DNA of 64,000 nucleotides from Actinostola sp. cb2023 (Eukaryota > Cnidaria > Anthozoa > Actiniaria > Actinostolidae), in the NCBI GenBank assembly GCA_033675265.1, contig JAUJYZ010000280.1, forward strand, positions 776,001 through 840,000. The letters are read 5' to 3'. Position numbers and translations under genes: made by a program. Positions 22,449 to 33,529 of the stretch are shown here, piece after piece. The notes beneath the pieces were generated by a model that was not told the DNA's origin, searched no databases, and worked only from the letters and a program-made list of their open reading frames with translations. Numbering within the stretch: the first letter of the stretch is position 1; each line of letters opens with the position of its first letter.

Positions 22449-23294
22449 TGAGTTTCTCGTCGCTGGTGGAACTTAGGAATATTCTCGATGGCCCCCCACA
22501 GTTGTCAACAGAAGTTCTTTTAAAATATATCTACACCGTGTGCTGCCCGAGATAAACACCAATCCGTTGACAGTTTCACGTACTGATTGTTTTCGTGCTG
22601 TTGGTGTATAGTAAATCCAGCAAATCAGTGTCGCTAAGAGGCTTAGCTTACAACGAACTGGACTTGTCAATTTTAGATTTCACGCATGAAATACGTAATA
22701 ATTAAGTTGCTGACTCGAATCACATAAAAATGCAACTCCGTGTGCAAAACACACATCCCCAGCCGAGTGTATTGACGGTGTTGTTCACAGTCAGCCCACC
22801 ATGACAGTGGTTGGGAACCAGAAAGGGCCTTGTAGCAGTGGTTCTCAGTAGGGTAAAAGCCGTAGTGGATGTGGTTATCTGCGAGTAGATCTTAATAACA
22901 TACACAAGCTTTTAGTGACAGGAAGCGAACTAAATTTGTGATGAAAACAATAGTACGTTTGGACACTCGAGTGTTTAGTGATGGGTGTTATATAAACAGT
23001 GCACAATTCATGTCATTACACCAACCGATTATCCTAAAATTATAAAATGTACAAAAATAATAAAAAAATAAAGTATTTCATTGATGAAGATGATGATGAT
23101 GATGAAGACTTTATTTCAAGAGGGTAACACATAAAAGTGAAATACACTTACAAACTTGTGGCCCTCATTAAATCGCAAATAGGATAAACATTGCTAACGT
23201 GCCACTATAGTTTAAAGAAATAAATATAATTTCAGTACTGGCTTCATCAATGATCGATCATGAGGGTTTAACGCGACAATGTTTTTTGAAATAG
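22449..23294. other. Upstream flank of the GPCR
   Basis: AT-rich with a short GAT/TGA repeat near 23,083-23,105. No gene recognised. Regulatory elements for the GPCR would lie here, but none is identifiable. Confidence 0.4.
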
Positions 23295-23309
23295 GTGTAT
23301 ATAGCTAAT

Positions 23310-23564
23310 GAGAGGTTTTATGGAATCTTTTTCTGACGTCAAAATCTGTCGCGAGTGGCCGTCAAACCGTCATTTTACTTGCTCAAAACTTCAATTTTAG
23401 ATCGGTGAAGTCTAAATATCTGTCAAATATACCAAATATAAGTTACTTATAAACAAACAAACAAATGCCATCTAGTTGCTTGAAGAAAAACTAACAGACT
23501 TTGAAAGTTAGGTTCGAACATTTTGTAGATTTTGACGGCCACTACGTCACACATAAAACCTCCC
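23310..23564. mobile_element. Nested MITE in the left arm of the composite element
   Basis: Ends GAGAGGTTTTATG and CATAAAACCTCCC, with CGTCAAAAT.../GACGGCCA-type inverted motifs inside. The uninterrupted right arm reads GCTAATTGCAT, while the left has GCTAAT and ATTGCAT on either side of this insert, so the insertion site and a 2-bp AT duplication can be read directly. Confidence 0.8.
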
Positions 23565-23783
23565 ATTGCATAATCGTTGTCGGGTTGAAAATCATAAATC
23601 ATAGAAGCTGAGACCGCAAGGATGGATGGGAAATCAGTCCATGAGCCACATTACTCATATTATATACATATTTTTATTTTATTTTTATATATATATTTTT
23701 ATATATCTTTGTATTCAGCGCTCAGAACTTTCGCTATGAGCGCTTTATAAATATTTATTATTATTATTATTATTATTATTACA

Positions 23784-24816
23784 TGTAGTCTCCTACGCAG
23801 CCGTCTTTAGTTCCGTCACGCAACGTTCTCGGCCCACATTGACGGCTGCTTAAACCCGAACAACATTCCTTTCCCTTTGTTATCACCCAAGCAATGAGGC
23901 GGTTGACATAGTTTGAAATAAGCCAATCACAGGTCAGAAATATACGTCGCTACTCAACACAGCACGCCAACGTTCGTACGTGAGCCACACTTCCGGCGAG
24001 CCGTACACAATTTCAGTTGAATAATAAGAATTGAATACTCTCCCTTCTCAATCTTTAAACGTTTCTCCTCTCTCTGTACATTGCTCGTGCAGACTGCAAT
24101 CATACAATCGTTTGCAAAATACCTTGACACACTTTGAGAAATTCGGACAATTTTTTGCGCGCACGAATTTGGGTTTTCGCCCCCCCCCTCCCCCTTTCAA
24201 AGTTGATTGATAGCGATGTCGATCTACTGCGTCGTGTTCACCACTCAACATTGTAGTGGGGGGAGGGGGGTTGGGAGTTCTATGAGAAATATTTCAGGCG
24301 CAGCGTCACATTTCTGAAATATAGGTATAAAAAAAACTATTTGTGTCAACTATTTTGCAAACGACTGTAGGTCTGTCAGGTACTTTACTTGGTCTTTCAT
24401 GAAGCCATAAATCAGCGGGGAATCAACAACAATATGACCAGACTTTTCTAAACACTTCGTGCATCGATCAAACACAAACGGAATAACTTGATAGATCAGG
24501 GATTTCCCAAAGTCTGTCGGTAGATTTATGAACATATATTTCTCTCTCAATAGGATTGTCTGAATTGCCTACGGCTTTAGTGATCATTTAGACCAGAAAT
24601 TCTAAAAACTTTGAGGAGACTAGGGTCTTAATTTGAATCAATAAAAGACAAGCTATGATTGGTCAAAAGAGTTTGGCGCGAATGACTTCTGATTATGAAA
24701 GCCACACTGTGATTGGTTAAACCCGGGAAAGGAATGTTGTTCGGGTTTAAGCAGCCGTCAATGTGGGCCGAGAGCGTAGCGTGACGGAACTAAAGACGGC
24801 TGCGTAGGAGACTACA
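23784..24816. mobile_element. TIR element with 5-bp target duplication carrying a RecQ fragment
   Basis: Flanked by TTACA at 23,779-23,783 and 24,817-24,821. Terminal inverted repeats of about 92 bp starting TGTAGTCTCCTACGCAGCCG, with about three mismatches. Interior has a minus-strand helicase fragment at 24,350-24,550 and no transposase I recognise, as in gene-capturing MITE/Pack-type elements. Confidence 0.8.
24350..24550 (-). pseudogene. RecQ-type DNA helicase fragment (helicase motif I to Ia region)
   Basis: 66 residues with INLPTDFGKSLIYQVIPFVF and, further on, SPLIYGFMKDQVKYLTDL. RecQ helicases have LPTGxGKS (Walker A) and SPLxxLMxDQV at this spacing; here the first Walker glycine is Asp. 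It starts and stops without flanking domains, so it is a captured or decayed piece, not a working helicase. Confidence 0.65.
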
Positions 24817-25307
24817 TTACATGCAGATATATTCAATTTTCTCGTAGTTTTGAAGGTATATGAGCTATTTAACTAAGATCCTACAAGTCTGAATAATAAG
24901 GTCGATGATTTGACGATGTTATTTGAGAGTTTTAATTTCCCAGAATTCCTTTTGGTCATAGCTTTCATGATTTTCGACCCGACAACGATTATGCAATTAG
25001 CTATATACACTTAAGAATGGAGCCATAACAGTTGGTATGCTATCTTACTTGGAGCCATGTAGACGGAGTAATCTATCAGGGAGCGCGAGCACACAAAACA
25101 ACCGCTAAAAAATACCCCAAGTGCTTATGGCGCGCCGTTTGTTTCAAAATTGTCAAATCAACTGTCAATCTAATTTTTCTATCTTCAAATAAATTCAAGA
25201 CATTTTTTCCCGTCAAAAACAGTTTACAACTGTCAAGCTTCCCCTTTCCCCTCCCCATATAGAGAGCCTGTTCGCGCAGGCTATCAAGCTTCGCGTGCAC
25301 TAATCGT

Positions 25308-26152
25308 ATGTGGGACTCTGCTACTGTTATGTCTAACTTTACTACTGTCATGTCTAACTTTACTACTGTCATGTGTGACTTTACTACTGTCATGTGTAAC
25401 TTTACTACTGTCACGTGTAACTTTACTACTGTCATGTGTAACTTTACTACTGTCATGCGTGACTTTACTACCGTCATGTGTAACTTTACTACTGTCATGT
25501 GGAACTTTACTACTGTCATGTCTAACTTTACTACTGTCATGTGTAACTTTACTACTGTCATGTGTAACTTTACTACTGTCATGTGTAGCTTTATTACTGT
25601 CATGCGTGACTTTACTACTGCCATGTGTAACCTTACTACTGTCATGCGTGACTTTACTACCGTCATGTGTAACTTTACTACTGTCATGTGGAACTTTACT
25701 ACTGTCATGTGGAACTTTACTACAGTACTGTCATGTGTGACTTTACTACCGTCATGTGGAACTTTACTACTGTCATGTGGGACTTTACTACCGTCATGTG
25801 TAACTTTACTACCGGCTGTCATGTGTAACTTTACTACTGTCATGTGGGACTTTACTACTGTCATGCGTGACTTTACTACCGTCATGTGGAACCTTACTAC
25901 TGTCATGTGGGACTTTACTACCGTCATGTGTAACTTTACTACTGTCATGTGTAACTTTACTACTGTCATGTGGGACTTTACTACTGTCATGCGTGACTTT
26001 ACTACCGTCATGTGTACAGTAACTTTACTACTGTCATGTGTAACTTTACTACTGTCATGTGTAACTTTACTACTGTCATGTGGGACTTTACTACTGTCAT
26101 GCGTGACTTTACTACCGTCATGTGTAACTTTACTACTGTCATGTGTAGCTTT
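25308..26152. repeat. 21-bp array, left arm of the foldback element
   Basis: About 40 units of TTTACTACTGTCATGTGTAA(C), varying mainly in the last six bases (TGTGAC, TGGAAC, TGGGAC, TCTAAC, GCGTGAC). As 21 is a multiple of three, open frames run through on both strands without coding meaning. Confidence 0.95.
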
Positions 26153-26241
26153 ATACCGTCGTATACATATCTTGGTGGATGGATTCGAATTTCATGGTAA
26201 TCATCTACTGACCTCTTCAACACTGATAGTTTACAGTTTGC

Positions 26242-26661
26242 ATGGCCGTAGATCAATGGAATGCGTTTCTTGATGATGTTACAATTCTCTGCGAGGAAGT
26301 TGAAAGATGTCAATATTCATGTGACAGCCTAGTGTTACAGGATTTCTTACTTAGCCTGCATGCTAAGAAAACTGTTTGCGAAAGAATCATTTCATCTGCT
26401 CTCAATGGAAATGTAAGCGACTTTACAGCAGTAGATGTTTGCGAGAAGGTGAAGGTTTTAAGTAATTCAATTCAAAGCCTCATTGACAATGCAGAAAGGC
26501 TCTTATTCGGTATGGACTCTAATATATACAGTTCAATGATTCTTCCTGAGGTACTCTTGCACAGAAGCGGATGTTTTGGAAGGCCGAGAGTTGTTATAAA
26601 TCTAACACAAATAGAATATTTACGCACTTGGCACTTTAGAGTGCAAGTTAGAAAAGCTTGA
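26242..26661 (+). pseudogene. Integrase-like ORF, N-terminal part, interrupted by a MITE
   Basis: 139 open codons starting MAVDQWNAFLDD. A predicted helical N-terminal region with several cysteines is followed by GCFGRPRVVINLTQIEYLRT, which resembles the GRP...Q(I/L)xxL segment before the helix-turn-helix of eukaryotic rve-type integrase ORFs common in cnidarian and fish genomes. The match is from memory. The frame is cut by a 141-bp MITE at 26,639-26,779; beyond it, in the same frame, SWTRI and then CVSRT continue the helix-turn-helix pattern. No DDE core is visible after that. May be the relic of this element's own transposase or an unrelated insertion. Confidence 0.5.
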
Positions 26662-26779
26662 AAACTAAATAACTAATTAGTACTAAATAGCACTAATGAA
26701 ACAATAGAAAACAATAGAGATAGCATTATTTAGTACTATTTAAAGTTAGTACTATTTCACGCTTTTCTAAATTGTACTC
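26639..26779. mobile_element. Tc1/mariner-type MITE inside the integrase-like ORF
   Basis: Ends GAGTGCAAGTTAGAAAAGC and complement of GAGTACAATTTAGAAAAGCG, flanked by TA at 26,637-26,638 and 26,780-26,781. The interior is rich in ACTAATTAGTAC-like palindromes. Confidence 0.8.
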
Positions 26780-26781
26780 TA

Positions 26782-28169
26782 GTTGGACAAGAATATGCTT
26801 TACGTTGTGCGTGTCTCGCACCGAAACGTCGAGTTTGGAATCGAGTTCGAGTTCGGGTTCGAGTTACGGTTCGAACGTCGAATAAAACAAGGACATCTTC
26901 TTCAATACAATATCATTTCTCTGACGTCATGACAATCAGTGACAGTTGAGTGACGAGGGAGACCATGTGGCGGGTGAGTATGTACATGATACGTCTCGAG
27001 GTTGCATAGGTCAGATGGTTCTGATAACGCCCTCACGTTTGTTTTTGTTAAATATATTTTAAGCGAGCTTCTAGTCCTTCTACCACTTCTAGTCATTGAA
27101 CGATGAACTAGAATCCTGACCTTTAATAGCTTGAAGATCTACAGCTGCTTTCAAAACTAAGATTCAAATCTACTTGAGTCCTGTGTGTCGTTTGTTTTTT
27201 TCTAATCTGCTGAGTAATCTTGAAACTCGATACGATTAAATACGTCGCATACTTTCGTCATTCTTTGACCGGACTACGACGACGACGACTACCGAAAAAC
27301 GCATTTTATAACTCGGGCTTCCTTCGGAAGTGCCCTAGTAAATAGCACGATTTAATAATATGTTTGGTTTTCCAGGATATATACAGTACTTGAACCCGGT
27401 GTGACATTATTAAGCGTCTCCCCATTATTAAACGTCCCCCCATATAACTACGCATGCGCGTCACGCGCCAGTGCGTTTTCCATGAGAAACTGTCCCCCTC
27501 ACACGGTTCCTCGAGCACATGAAATAAATCGATAAAAAAACACAATTCCTAACAGCAAAGTTGAACCAAATCTTCGAAAATCAAGAGAATAATTAACAAG
27601 AAAGGAAACGCTTGATTGTTTTTAATGTGATAGTTAAGTTTCCTATAATAAACTAACGATGGAAATGAGTTTATTTTCGGCTGTTTATAGCAACCATAGT
27701 CTGTCATGACGGGGTCAACAAAATATATTCAGATTAAAATCCAACACACAAAACTTTAACCCCCAAAAATATATAATGGTGTGAAACAAGTAATTCAAAA
27801 GACACAAATTAATGAGAACAAAATGCAAACGGTACTCATCGAGATTTAAAAATAAATACGGTTAGGAGTACGTTCTTTAGTGGTGTATATTCCATGATCA
27901 GTGATTTTATAAAATCGAAATAAACCAATAACCCATGCACATAAGTTATATCAAGAAGGCAACTACTTCATTGTTAAACGGAAAGCTACTTCAGTGCCGT
28001 AGAAACCAAATAAGAGGTCATAATAATATATATGAATTATCAAAAATAGAATTCTAAAGTACGTGACATTTCTAAAACTGCATTGGTTGATCGTCACTAG
28101 AGCTGGTCGCTTACAAGCGATCACGCGATGAAAGAATAGGGATATGTAAATATGCTATATTAATTTTTC
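26782..28169. other. Interior of the foldback element, no gene seen
   Basis: Contains a short GAGTTCGAGTTCGGGTTCGA repeat near 26,840 and AT-rich sequence. Ends with the first of several interspersed GAGCTGGTCGCTTAC motifs (28,100). Confidence 0.4.
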
Positions 28170-28173
28170 TTAA

Positions 28174-28876
28174 AGGGGGACTAGCACGTAAATTACGTCC
28201 AAATTTAAATACTTTGAATCTCCTCAAACAGTGCCATTATTATAATCTTTATGTTCTAAATAAACAAACTGCGAAATATTTTCCCAATATTCCAATGAGA
28301 AGTTCTATAAATTGGCGATTAACTTCACGTCCGCCATTAAACAGTTGTCGCCAGGAAGTGACGTCACTTACTCAACCCAAACAAACTAATTTGGCGAATA
28401 TATTATGCGAATGTGATGTCAGCGCGCGGGAATATCTGAAGAATCTAAATAATTCGACGAATCGCTTGGCACATCTTCCATATCTTCCTCTAAGTTACAA
28501 CAATCAATCGATTTTTGTTGAGCATTTGGAGTGTGTGACGTCATGGATACAAAGGCAAGGTCTTCATGGAGCTGCACAAATTGTCCTGGCTATTGTTTTT
28601 TTATGTTAAAACAATACATAGAACGACAATAGAACAATAGCCAGGAATTTTGTGCAGAGACACGAAGACCTGACCAACTGAATTTCGCGGGCCGATTAGG
28701 CGACACTTCAATAATGGCGGACAGCGATTTTAATGCAGTTTTCAATTGATTTTTTCAACGCATTCTCACTTAAATGAAACAATTATTTAAAAAATGGATA
28801 GCGTACTTTATATGAAATCATTTGAATTCGAAAAACCGACCACTAAAATTTGACAAATTTACGTGCTAGTCCCCCT
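28174..28876. mobile_element. TTAA-target-site MITE inside the foldback element
   Basis: TTAA at 28,170-28,173 and 28,877-28,880; inverted ends AGGGGGACTAGCACGTAAA. A second inverted pair (AGGTCTTCATGGAGCTGCAC / GTGCAGAGACACGAAGACCT) at about 28,557-28,670 forms an internal hairpin around an AATAGCCAGGA palindrome. The 131-codon open frame inside looks fortuitous. Confidence 0.85.
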
Positions 28877-28879
28877 TTA

Positions 28880-29190
28880 AAGAAGTGTATACTTTCAATT
28901 GATTATTAAAGTGATAATCAATATGAATCAGAATTTTTGAGTGTCGTTTACGAAAAACAGTTCACAAAAGCGGTCGCGTAGGAGTTTAATAAAAACACGG
29001 GTTTCACAATACTGGTCATAACAAGAGCTAGTCGCTTACCAGAGCGGTCGCAACGAGAACTTATAGATACGCACTTCCAAGAAACCTATTACAAAGCAAT
29101 CGACAGCTCATAACTATAACAGGAGCTGCTTTAATTTAGCAGTCGCATTTATAAAATTAAAGCACAGTTGAGGGTTTGTACTGTACTAGT
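28880..29190. repeat. Interspersed GGTCGCTTAC motifs
   Basis: Repeats such as TGGTCATAACAAGAGCTAGT followed by CGCTTACCAGAGCGGTCGCA. The same motif recurs at 28,100 and at about 32,970-33,510, so it lies on both sides of the central arrays. Possibly subterminal repeats of an older element. Confidence 0.55.
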
Positions 29191-29196
29191 CCGGGA

Positions 29197-30786
29197 CATT
29201 TTATCATATCTTGGTTCACGGCTATGATATCTTGTCCCCCTCTTGTAATAAAGAGGGGGGTCATTTTATCATGGCTTGGTTCACGGCTATGATATATTGT
29301 CCCCCTCTTGTAATACAGAGGGGGGACCTTTTATCATGGCTTGGTTCACGGGTATGATATCTTGTCCCCCTTTTGTAATACAGAGGGGGAACATTTATCA
29401 TGGCTTGGTTCACGGCTATGATATCTTGTCCCCATCTTGTAATACAGAGGGGGGACATTTTATCATGGCTTGGTTCACGGGTATGATATCTTGTCCCCCT
29501 CTTGTAATACAGAGTGGGGACATTTTATCATGGCTTGGTTCACGGCTATGATATCTTGTCCCCCTCTTGTAATACAGAGGGGGGTTCATTTTATCATGGC
29601 TTGGTTCACGGTTATGATATATTGTCCCCCTCTTGTAATACAGAGGGGGGACATTTTATCATGGCTTGGTTCACGGCTATGATATCTTGTCCCCCTCTTG
29701 TAATACAGAGGGGGGACATTTTATCATGGCTTGGTTCACGGCTATGATATTTTGTCCCCCTCTTGTAATACAGAGGGGGGACATTTTATCATGGCTTGGT
29801 TCACGGCTATGATATATTGTCCCCCTCTTGTAATACAGAGAGGGAAATTTTATCATGGCTTGGTTCACGGCTATGATATCTTGTCCCCCTCTTGTAATAC
29901 AGAGGGGGGACATTTGATCATGGCTTGGTTCACGGCTATGATATCTTGTCCCCATCTTGTAATACAGAGGGGGGACATTTGATCATGGCTTGGTTCACGG
30001 GATCTATGATATCTTGTCCCCCTTTTGTAATACAGAGGGGGAACATTTATCATGGCTTGGTTCACGGCTATGATATCTTGTCCCCATCTTGTAATACAGA
30101 GGGGGGACATTTTATCATGGCTTGGTTCACGGGTATGATATCTTGTCCCCCTCTTGTAATACAGAGTGGGGACATTTTATCATGGCTTGGTTCACGGCTA
30201 TGATATCTTGTCCCCCTCTTGTAATACAGAGGGGGGTTCATTTTATCATGGCTTGGTTCACGGTTATGATATATTGTCCCCCTCTTGTAATACAGAGGGG
30301 GGACATTTTATCATGGCTTGGTTCACGGCTATGATATCTTGTCCCCCTCTTGTAATACAGAGGGGGGGCATTTTATCATGGCTTGGTTCACGGCTATGAT
30401 ATTTTGTCCCCCTCTTGTAATACAGAGGGGGGACATTTTATCATGGCTTGGTTCACGGCTATGATATATTGTCCCCCTCTTGTAATACAGAGAGGGAAAT
30501 TTTATCATGGCTTGGTTCACGGCTATGATATCTTGTCCCCCTCTTGTAATACAGAGGGGGGACATTTGATCATGGCTTGGTTCACGGCTATGATATCTTG
30601 TCCCCATCTTGTAATACAGAGGGGGGACATTTGATCATGGCTTGGTTCACGGCTATGATATCTTGTCCCCCTCTTGTAATACAGAGGGGGGACATTTTAT
30701 CATGGCTTGGTTCACGGCTATGATATCTTGTCCCCCTCTTGTAATACAGAGGGGGGACATTTTATCATGGCTTGGTTCACGGCTAT
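29197..30786. repeat. 65-bp hairpin array, left half
   Basis: About 24 units of CATTTTATCATGGCTTGGTT, CACGGCTATGATATCTTGTC and CCCCTCTTGTAATACAGAGG. Each unit holds two short palindromes (GTCCCCCTCT...AGAGGGGGGAC and ATCATGG...CTATGAT). A 652-bp block of ten units is itself repeated (about 29,330-29,981 and 29,982-30,633). Confidence 0.92.
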
Positions 30787-32116
30787 CATAGCTATGAACC
30801 AAGCCATGATAAAATATCTCCCCTCTATATTACAAGAGGGGGACAAGATATCATAGCTATGAACCAAGCCATGATAAATTGTCCCTCCCTATATTTTACA
30901 AGATGGAGACAAGATATCATAGCTATGAACCAGCCATGATAAAATGTCCCCCCATATATTGCAAGAGGGGGACAAGATATCATAGCTATGAACCAAGCCA
31001 TGATAAATTTCCCCCCCATATATATTACAAGATGGAGACAAGATATCATAGCTATGAACCATGCAGCCATGATAAAATGTCCCCCCATATATTGCAAGAG
31101 GGGGACAAGATATCATAGCTATGAACCAAGCCATGATAAAATATCCCCCCTCTATATTACAAGAGGGGGACAAGATATCGTAGCTATGAACCAAGCCATG
31201 ATAAAATGTCCCCCTCTATATTACAAGAGGGGGACAAGATATCATAGCTATGAACCAAGCCATGATAAATTGTCCCCCCATATATTGCAAGAGGGGGACA
31301 AGATATCATAGCTATGAACCAAGCCATGATAAAATATCTCCCCTCTATATTACAAGAGGGGGACAAGATATCATAGCTATGAACCAAGCCATGATAAAAT
31401 GTCCCCCCTCTATGTAACAAGTGGGAGACAATATATCATAGCTATGAACCAAGCCATGATAAAATGTCCCCCCTCTATATTACAAGAGGTGGACAAGATA
31501 TCATAGCTATGAACCAAGCCATGATAAAATATCCCCCCTCTATATTACAAGAGGGTGACAAGATATCATAGCTATGAACCAAGCCATGATAAAATGTCCC
31601 CCCTCTATATTACAAGAGGGGGACAAGATATCATAGCTATGAACCAAGCCATGATAAAATATCTCCCCTCTATATTACAAGAGGGGGACAAGATATCATA
31701 GCTATGAACCAAGCCATGATAAAATGTCCCCCCTCTATGTAACAAGTGGGAGACAAGATATCATAGCTATGAACCCGAAGCCATGATAAAATGTCCCCCC
31801 TCTATATTACAAGAGGGGGACAAGATATCATAGCTATGAACCAAGCCATGATAAAATATCTCCCCTCTATATTACAAGAGGGGGACAAGATATCATAGCT
31901 ATGAACCAAGCCATGATAAAATGTCTCCCCTCTATATAACAAGTGGGAGACAAGATATCATAGCTATGAACCAAGCCATGATAAATTGTCCCTCCCTCTA
32001 TATTACAAGATGGAGACAAGATATCATAACTATGAACCAGCCATGATAAAATGTCCCCCCATATATTGCAAAAGGGGGACAAGATATCATAGCTATGAAC
32101 CAAGCCATGATAAATT

Positions 32117-32147
<31 letters not shown>

Positions 32148-32170
32148 TATATTACAAGAGGGAGACAAGA
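30787..32170. repeat. 65-bp hairpin array, right half (opposite orientation)
   Basis: About 21 units, the reverse complement of the left array with fixed differences (AGCTATGAACC here where the left complement has AGCCGTGAACC; CTATATTAC for CTGTATTAC). The halves meet at GGCTATCATAGC near 30,785. A run of about 30 C (from 32,116) lies in the last unit. Confidence 0.92.
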
Positions 32171-33529
32171 TATTACAGGAAAAACGTATATTTAGATTAC
32201 AGGCTCAAATATTTGTTTGGAGATAAGCTTTTTTCAAACACCCGCAAACAGGAGGAAAATAATAATGAGCTAGGTATTGTTTTGTTTGGACAGGGAAATA
32301 ATTATAATTCCACACTCAACTGAAATGTCACGTACGTAAACTACAGCACAACAAGCCAAGCATTAAGTGTATACTTGGATGGGAAGATTTCATTTTATCA
32401 TCGTATGAAGTTTTCTATCATGTCTCTCATCAGTTATATCCTGATGTGTTACTGACTGCAAGCGATTACTAGTTTCAATTGTAGTTTATCATCCTTCTTA
32501 TTGATTAATAAATTTCATACAATGCTATATATAATTTTGGCAATTTTAATTTAAAAACAGTTCTCAAAATAGCTGTTTCGGACTGTTCGAAATTTATATA
32601 TACACGGGGAGACAGTTTATCATGGGGGACAATTTATCATGTTACCTATCTATGCTAACTTGACCCCGGGGGACAGTTTGTCATGGGGGACGGTTACGCA
32701 TATTACACCGGCATCACATGAATCAGTGACATGCACACCACACATACAGAGTATTATCCTCTGTATTTAAACGAGTGTTGTCAGGCTAATTAGCCCCTGC
32801 CCTGTGCGGGAGCAATTGATGACAATTGTTTGGAAAAATTGTTAGCCGGGCTACGCAGGCTACAAAATTGTTAGCAATTGCTGGTACCAATTGATAATCA
32901 GTTAGTAAATGGGTATCAATCAACAGGGTGTATCACTTGTATAGTCACACATGACAGTACAGTCGAAGATCCCGTAAGCGACCACCTCGGCAATTCGAAA
33001 ATGTGGTCGTAACTATAACTGGCCGCTTACAATGAGGGTGGTCGCATGCGAGAGCATACACAATATCAAAATAGCGGTTGACTCCCTGCTGTCTGAAAAT
33101 TAAGCTACTGTAAAAAATCAGAAAGCATGAGAGCGGTATAAGGTTTATATAACAAGTCACATCTATAAAGATTCATAACTTCTGTTTATTCAAATTTATT
33201 CACACACACATCTCTAAATAATCAAACCTTCCGTTTATTACGACATAGAGCCTGGAATAATGACAAGGGAAATGTATAAAACTGTACTGTATAAATCAAG
33301 GATTGATGTGTTGACAGACTCAAATCAGATTATTTGAGTGGTCGCTTACCGGAGCTTGAAAACAAAAGGAAATAAATAGTGGTCGCGGTCGCTTACGAGA
33401 GCGGTAGCTTACGGGAACTTTTAATTACAGAGTTTTAGTGGCAAGTCAAACGGGGTTTTATAAAGCTGGTCATAACTAGAGCTAATCGCTTACGAGAGCG
33501 GTCGCAAGTAGCCTGATTTTCAGACGGTA
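32171..33529. other. Interior of the foldback element, right side
   Basis: AT-rich; further degenerate units GGGGGACAGTTTATCATGGG at 32,600-32,690 and GGTCGCTTAC-type motifs at 32,970-33,050 and 33,340-33,510. No gene recognised. Confidence 0.45.

Larger units (their letters stand above)
23295..25010. mobile_element. Composite inverted-repeat element containing two nested insertions
   Basis: Outer ends GTGTATATAGCTAAT (23,295) and ATTAGCTATATACAC (to 25,010), each followed inward by the arm TTGCATAATCGTTGTCGGGT...GAAAATCAT. The left arm is split by the insertion at 23,310-23,564; the centre holds the RecQ-bearing element at 23,784-24,816. Confidence 0.75.

Noticed and set aside
25076..26273. 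Open frames of 311 and 321 codons on opposite strands
   Set aside because: Same 21-bp repeat in the left arm of the foldback element; no domain, no start context, no splice support.
28214..28609. 131-codon plus-strand frame
   Set aside because: Lies wholly inside a TTAA MITE, has no recognisable motif and overlaps the internal hairpin.
29261..32195. Cys/Pro-rich frames of 60-107 codons on both strands
   Set aside because: Passes through the 65-bp hairpin array; both strands open, no conserved domain.
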